A stretch of 49,037 bases of DNA from Kocuria sp. p3-SID1428 (lineage in GTDB: Bacteria; Actinomycetota; Actinomycetes; Actinomycetales; Micrococcaceae): contig NZ_JALXVH010000018.1 of assembly GCF_025149945.1 (NCBI RefSeq), positions 1-49,037 of the forward strand. Reading direction: 5' to 3'. Position numbers and translations under genes: made by a program. Below are positions 45,191-49,037 of this stretch, piece by piece. Positions within the stretch are counted from its first letter, which is position 1. Each line of letters begins with the position of its first letter. The notes below the pieces were generated by a model. It did not search any database, had not been told where the DNA came from, and saw only the letters and a list, made by a program, of their open reading frames with translations.

Positions 45191-45915
45191 CAGAAGGCCT
45201 GCTCTCTCAAGGATCCGTAGCCCATGTGCCGGGCATACATGCCGTAGACCTTGCGCACCGCGGCCTCGACCTCCGAGACGCGGGTGCCGGGGCGGAGGTC
45301 GTCGACGGCCCCGCAGGTGCCGGGATCCCACTGCAGGCCGAGGTCGCGGTAGACATCAGTGAGCACGGAGCGCAGCGGCTCGGACTGCTCCACGACGATC
45401 ACCGTGGAGAAGTACCACGCATCGGAGACCACGCGCTGGGCGGCACCGGCGAGCTTGATCTGCGCCTGCGCCCGATCGACGGTGCGCCCCGTGCCGTGGA
45501 CGCTGTGCTCCCCGGGGCAGTACTCCCCCGGCAGCTCGCCGACATCCGCATGGACTTCGAGCTCCTCGAGGGCCGCCACGATCATGTCGCCGAAGAGCTC
45601 GAAGCGGTCCTGGATCCCGGCCTTGGGATCCTCCGAGGGCTCGATGTGGTCGATGATCAGACAGCCGCGGTGGTAGGCGGCCGCCCGCCCGCCGACCTTG
45701 CGCACGAGCGGGGTGAAGGCGCTGCGCCGCGCGGAGCGCTCCGCTACGCCGAAGCCGGCCAGCAGCTCGTCACGGCGCCCGAAGGCCACCGTGGGCCGGG
45801 GCTGGTAGAGCCGCAGCACGGGCTCGCGGCTGGCCCGCACTGCGCCCAGCATCCGCTCGCCGGCGGTGTAGTCCAGCTCCGGCCCCAGGGAATCGCGCTG
45901 TCGGATCAGCTTCAT
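45190..45915 (-). CDS. lplA: Lipoate-protein ligase A family protein
   Basis: A 241-aa member of the lipoyl/biotinyl ligase fold, likely attaching lipoate or an octanoyl group to 2-oxoacid dehydrogenases. The adenylate loop region is RKVGGRAAAYHRG (72-84), and K154 in QIKLAG is the expected catalytic lysine. The 170s segment WYFSTVIVV fits the family. It is shorter than E. coli LplA and has no C-terminal accessory domain. The ATG at 45915 overlaps the nucleosidase stop as ATGA. Ligase versus transferase cannot be decided here. Confidence 0.82.
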   Translation of the reverse strand: MKLIRQRDSLGPELDYTAGERMLGAVRASREPVLRLYQPRPTVAFGRRDELLAGFGVAERSARRSAFTPLVRKVGGRAAAYHRGCLIIDHIEPSEDPKAGIQDRFELFGDMIVAALEELEVHADVGELPGEYCPGEHSVHGTGRTVDRAQAQIKLAGAAQRVVSDAWYFSTVIVVEQSEPLRSVLTDVYRDLGLQWDPGTCGAVDDLRPGTRVSEVEAAVRKVYGMYARHMGYGSLREQAF

Positions 45916-46544
45916 GCCTCGTCCTCCGGTCGGTTCGACGCTGCATCGGCCGGTGCGCCGGAGACCATCTCGTGGTGATGGGCCCGGTACCAGGTGGCGA
46001 GCTCGCGCGCGGAGATCCGCACCCGCTCGAGCCATTCGAGAGCCTGGGAGTCGGCGTCGTCGGAGACGTGCTTGGCCATGCGCAGGGACACGCCCAGCTC
46101 GCGGCAGGCCGTGGCCACCGCGAAGCCCTCCATATCCACCAGGTGGGCCCGCTCGGCCAGGGCATCGCGCACCGGGCCGCCGGCCACGAGCGAGTCGCCG
46201 GTGGCCAGCACGGAGCCGTCGCCGGTCTGCCCCAGCTCGGACAGGCGGATCAGGTCATCCGGATCGGAGCCCATGGCGCGCATGAGCTCGGCGTCGACAT
46301 CCCGGTTGAGGATCTCGGAGGGCTCGCAGACCCCCGACAACCCGGGCCGCAGGCCGCCGCAGCTGCCCAGGTTCACCACCTTGAGCCCACGGCGCTCGGC
46401 CGGCGACGGAGCCCGCTCGAGCACCGCACGGGCCGTGACCGCGGCGGCTCGGGACATGCCGATCCCGGTCAGGACGACGTCGGCCTCCGGTGGCAGCTGC
46501 GCGGTCTCCGCCGGATGCGCCGCGATGACGAGCACTCGATTCAC
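45912..46544 (-). CDS. Nucleoside phosphorylase-superfamily nucleosidase
   Basis: A 210-aa protein of the purine nucleoside phosphorylase/MTAN superfamily. Landmarks are VVLTGIGMSRAAAV near the N-terminus, VVNLGSCGGL, VLATGDSLV, the substrate-binding LVDMEGFAVATACRELGV and AKHVSDDAD. The substrate is not clear; 5'-methylthioadenosine/S-adenosylhomocysteine or a futalosine-like nucleoside are options. The start is GTG at 46544, probably leaderless: TAGAGT lies 7 bases upstream and there is no ribosome site. It is the first gene of the operon. Confidence 0.82.
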   Translation of the reverse strand: MNRVLVIAAHPAETAQLPPEADVVLTGIGMSRAAAVTARAVLERAPSPAERRGLKVVNLGSCGGLRPGLSGVCEPSEILNRDVDAELMRAMGSDPDDLIRLSELGQTGDGSVLATGDSLVAGGPVRDALAERAHLVDMEGFAVATACRELGVSLRMAKHVSDDADSQALEWLERVRISARELATWYRAHHHEMVSGAPADAASNRPEDEA

Positions 46545-46566
46545 GCGCCCCACTCTAATGGGGCGC
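46545..46566. promoter_or_regulatory. Palindrome enclosing the nucleosidase -10
   Basis: GCGCCCCA-CTCTAA-TGGGGCGC is a perfect 8-bp dyad immediately before the start codon. On the minus strand, the -10 TAGAGT (46557-46552) falls in its centre. It is an operator candidate, or a coincidence with the G-rich spacer seen before pknL and yggS. Confidence 0.45.
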
Positions 46567-46596
46567 ACCCGCGCGGCGGCGCAGGCGTCGTGGTGC

Positions 46597-47838
46597 TCAG
46601 CGCGCCCCGGGCTCGTCGTCGGCCTGCGCGCGATCCTCCCAGTACGTCTGCCCCTGATCGACCACCAGACGACGCCGCGAGTCCGGGAACCCGGTGTGCT
46701 CACCCGGCCTCAGGGCCCGTCCCCGCCGCGTCGCCTCCCGGCGGCGCCTGCCTCGGCCGCTCAGCGCCGAGGACGCCCCGTGCGGGCCCGACGATGTGCC
46801 GCTGCCCCAGGGGCGGCGCCCCACCAGGGATCCGATGAGGACGCTCAGACCGCCGCCGATCACGAGGGCGCTCAACGCTGTGCCCCACGGGGTGATCGTC
46901 CCGACCACGAGGAGGCTGCCGCCGACACCCGCGACCCAGCCGATGGTCAGGAGGCCGAAGCCGACGTCGAATTCCGTCAGCCATCGCGGCTGATTGACGT
47001 CCACGAGCGGGGCCAGTGCCGTGGCCAGCATGATGTGCCCGACGGAGGCGCCGGTGAGTATCTGCGGCAGGAAGATCAGCGTGCCGAGCGCAGCCACCGG
47101 CGGCACGATGGTCCGCACGACCGGGCCGTGGCTGTCCACCAGGTTTCCCAGACAGGCCACGGCAGCTCCGGCCCAGAAGCACGTTCCGAGCGTGAGGATC
47201 GAGTTCACGGTCGCGGCGTCGGAGAGGAACTCCACCCCGGAGAGCGCCGCCATGAACGTGGTCGGAGCCGAGACCTGGGTGGTGCCGGCGGCCAGCGCCA
47301 CGACCATCCACACCGTCAGCACGGCGAAGGCGATCACCCACGCCCACTTCCGCAGCAGCAGGGGCGCCAGCAGCAGGTCGATCACCGCTATGCACACCGG
47401 ATAGACCGCGACCATGGCCACGAGAAGCCGGGGAACCGGCAGGGGGCCGTCGCTGAGCAGCTCGGCGACCACCAGGACGCCCGCGGTCGGGATCAGGGTG
47501 ATGAAGTACGTGCCGATACGTCCCGCCAGGATCCGGGGCCCGACGGGCGGCGGCTGGCTGAGGACGGTGTGGGCGACCAGCATGCCGCTGATGGTCATGG
47601 CCGCCTGCAGGCAGATCGTGGCGAAGAGGTAGCTGCGCTCATCGACCTCGGAGCGCCAGGGGGTCCAGGTCCCCGGGGCCCCGCCGGCTGCCAGCGAGGT
47701 GCTTGCCATGCACAGCCCGAGCAGGGCCAGCAGGGAGAGCACGTTGCGCGCGCCGAACAGGTTCCGTCGGCGCCGCTCGCCCATCTCCACGACCAGGGGA
47801 TCCGCATACTCTGAGGTCTCGGTGCGACTTCCGCTCAT
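46597..47838 (-). CDS. Unrecognised multi-pass membrane protein
   Basis: A 413-aa protein with about nine hydrophobic segments between residues 30 and 330. The N-tail is hydrophilic and basic (GERRRRNLFGARN). The C-tail of about 85 residues is strongly basic with an R-rich run, then acidic at the end. No family motif or conserved charged pair in the helices was recognised. The arrangement resembles ABC-2-type permeases or integral membrane sensors, but that is not supported enough to assign. The ATG at 47838 has AAGGAGA upstream. No ATPase is next to it. Confidence 0.75.
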   Translation of the reverse strand: MSGSRTETSEYADPLVVEMGERRRRNLFGARNVLSLLALLGLCMASTSLAAGGAPGTWTPWRSEVDERSYLFATICLQAAMTISGMLVAHTVLSQPPPVGPRILAGRIGTYFITLIPTAGVLVVAELLSDGPLPVPRLLVAMVAVYPVCIAVIDLLLAPLLLRKWAWVIAFAVLTVWMVVALAAGTTQVSAPTTFMAALSGVEFLSDAATVNSILTLGTCFWAGAAVACLGNLVDSHGPVVRTIVPPVAALGTLIFLPQILTGASVGHIMLATALAPLVDVNQPRWLTEFDVGFGLLTIGWVAGVGGSLLVVGTITPWGTALSALVIGGGLSVLIGSLVGRRPWGSGTSSGPHGASSALSGRGRRRREATRRGRALRPGEHTGFPDSRRRLVVDQGQTYWEDRAQADDEPGAR

Positions 47839-47945
47839 GCGCAGGTCTCCTTCGGGGGCTCCGCCGCTGCCGTCACAGGGCCTTTGCGGGAGGGCAACAA
47901 TACCCTGCCGCCTCGGCCCCGCTCAGACCAGGCGGCGCCACCGCC

Positions 47946-48701
47946 TCAGGGGCGCGGGCGCTGGCCGAAGATCGCGCGCCCCGCCCGCACGCAGGTGGCT
48001 CCCTCGGCGATCGCCAGCTCGAGGTCGCCGGACATGCCCATGGACAGCTCGCCATCGCCCACGAAACCCGGGCCGTCCTCGCGCGCCCGATCGCGCAGCT
48101 GACGCAGGAGCCGGAAGCAGCCGCGCACCCGCTGCTCGTCCTCGGAGTCCATGGCGATGGTCATCAGCCCCGTGACCCGCAGCGTCTCGAACTGCTCCAG
48201 CTCGCTCAGCAGCTCGGGCAGCTGCTCCGGAGCCAGCCCGGACTTGGACTCCTCGCCGGAGGTGTTGACCTGGACCATCACCTCGAGGCTGCGCCCCTCT
48301 CCCTGCAGGCGGCGCTCGAGGGCCTCTGCGGTGCGCAGGCTGTCCAGGGACTGCAGCTCGTGAGCGAAGGCCGCCACGTCCTTGGCCTTGTTGCGCTGGA
48401 GATGCCCGATCACCGACCAGCGCAGCTCCAGGTCGGCGAGCTCGGCGGCCTTGCCCGCGGCCTCCTGGACCTTGTTCTCCCCCAGCTCCCGGCACCCGGC
48501 GGCGACGGCGGCGCGCAGCCGCTCGGCTGGCACCGTCTTGGACACCGGCAGCAGGCGGATGCCCTCCGGATCGCGTCCGGCTTCCCGCGCCGCCGCTGCG
48601 ATGCGCTCGCGCACGCCCTCGAGGCCGGCGGCGATCTCGCGGACCTGCTCCTGCGCGGAGGAGTCGTGCGTCCGGTGAGGTTGCTGAGTCGTCGAATCCA
48701 T
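47946..48701 (-). CDS. yggS: YggS-family PLP-binding protein
   Basis: A 251-aa PLP-binding protein of the YggS/PLPBP family, which controls vitamin B6 and amino-acid homeostasis. K55 in LLPVSKTVP should hold PLP. ENKVQEAAGK, WSVIGHLQRNKAK, VQVNTSGEESKSG, GLMTIAM and LSMGMSGDLELAI follow in family order. The start is ATG at 48701, with TACCGT 7 bases upstream and no ribosome site, so leaderless. In most actinobacteria yggS lies just after ftsZ; here it stands alone 47 kb away. Confidence 0.93.
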   Translation of the reverse strand: MDSTTQQPHRTHDSSAQEQVREIAAGLEGVRERIAAAAREAGRDPEGIRLLPVSKTVPAERLRAAVAAGCRELGENKVQEAAGKAAELADLELRWSVIGHLQRNKAKDVAAFAHELQSLDSLRTAEALERRLQGEGRSLEVMVQVNTSGEESKSGLAPEQLPELLSELEQFETLRVTGLMTIAMDSEDEQRVRGCFRLLRQLRDRAREDGPGFVGDGELSMGMSGDLELAIAEGATCVRAGRAIFGQRPRP

Positions 48702-48708
48702 GAGCCCC

Positions 48709-48714
48709 ACGGTA
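48709..48714 (-). promoter_or_regulatory. -10 element of a leaderless yggS promoter
   Basis: On the minus strand, TACCGT, GGGGCTC, then ATG. This 16-base run matches the one before the pknL-like gene at 14 of 16 positions. Confidence 0.5.
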
Positions 48715-49037
48715 GGTCACCGTCGGTCGAGCCGCTTCCCCGACCCATGAGTCGGCCAGCGTCTAATTCGATCCATTCGCATCGGATTGTGACGACGCGA
48801 CCGTCCCCGCTCATCTGCGGACAGATTTCGGCCCAGATGTGATCGACAACACCCGGCAACTCGGGTTGCCCAGTTCAACACACAACTGTTCGGGGGGGGG
48901 GCGTCGAGGTCACTGCCCCCCCTCTGTGGTGACGCGTCACCACACTGTGACCTGCGGCATTGATTGCTTTTCAAGCGCTTCGACCTGCCGTGCGCAGCGC
49001 GGCGCCGGCGGAGGCTGGCCGCCGGCCGAGGCCAACA
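48715..49037. other. Gene-free end of window, dense in dyad symmetry
   Basis: No gene is supported here. It holds GGCAAC-TCGG-GTTGCC (48855-48870), CAGTT-8-AACTG (48871-48888), a run of ten G (48892-48901), C7 (48916-48922), a perfect 18-bp palindrome (48926-48943) inside AGGTCAC/GTGACCT arms, and AAGCGCTT (48973-48980). It looks like a control region for a gene off the right edge. Confidence 0.5.
48926..48943. promoter_or_regulatory. Perfect 18-bp palindrome, operator candidate
   Basis: GTGGTGACGCGTCACCAC is a perfect palindrome. Outer AGGTCAC (48907-48913) and GTGACCT (48947-48953) repeat the same half-site core, so four GGT(G/C)AC-like half-sites lie within 47 bases. This arrangement suits a dimeric repressor bound cooperatively. 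The regulator is unknown. Confidence 0.5.

Noticed and set aside
48892..48901. Phase-variable G10 tract inside a gene
   Set aside because: No open frame uses the tract; it lies in a non-coding region and may be an assembly error.

Overview
This 49-kb window is high-GC (roughly 70% by eye) actinobacterial chromosome. A mycothione reductase, a class II DAHP synthase, a GarA/FtsR block, DUF3040 and Rv2175c-like proteins and frequent GTG/TTG starts point to Actinobacteria. The gene content and the lysine-type MurE signature suggest Micrococcales, probably the Micrococcaceae (Kocuria/Micrococcus/Nesterenkonia-like). The genus is a guess. No transposase, phage gene, CRISPR array, tRNA or rRNA was seen, so this is core chromosome rather than an island.

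Region 1 (1-17.05 kb, minus strand) is a complete dcw cell-wall and division cluster, transcribed right to left: mraZ, rsmH, ftsL-like, ftsI, murE, murF, mraY, murD, ftsW, murG, murC, ftsQ, ftsZ. Most neighbours overlap by a start/stop codon (ATGA, GTGA or TGATG). The cluster starts at a promoter overlapped by three MraZ-box repeats spaced exactly 10 bp apart.

Region 2 (17.4-31 kb) holds a DUF3040 protein, DNA polymerase IV, a polyprenyl diphosphate synthase, an Rv2175c-like winged-helix protein, a LysM transglycosylase, a PASTA Ser/Thr kinase (PknL-like), class II DAHP synthase, a lysophospholipid acyltransferase, a small membrane protein, an acyl-CoA synthetase and an MFS transporter. The order echoes the mycobacterial idsA2-Rv2175c-pknL-aroG-acyltransferase-fadD15 neighbourhood.

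Region 3 (31.1-36.5 kb) holds mycothione reductase, divergent to an orphan ParA-family ATPase. Then come a short intergenic repeat cluster and a minus-strand block of a TetR regulator, a GarA-like FHA protein, FtsR (MerR), a DUF151 bifunctional nuclease and a second MerR regulator.

Region 4 (36.6-49 kb) is accessory or housekeeping. It has a TetR-controlled multi-TM exporter-like protein, a Tag-like glycosylase lacking most zinc ligands, a UvrA-like ABC ATPase divergent to an ABC-class ATPase, a four-gene operon (nucleosidase, LplA, SRAP, PNPOx-like), an unrecognised membrane protein and an isolated YggS. The last 336 bases have no gene but are dense in dyad symmetry.

At least six genes have a TANNNT hexamer 6-8 bases before the start codon and no Shine-Dalgarno, so they look leaderless. 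Three of these (pknL-like, nucleosidase, yggS) share a nearly identical 16-base TANNGTGGGGCNCRTG element.
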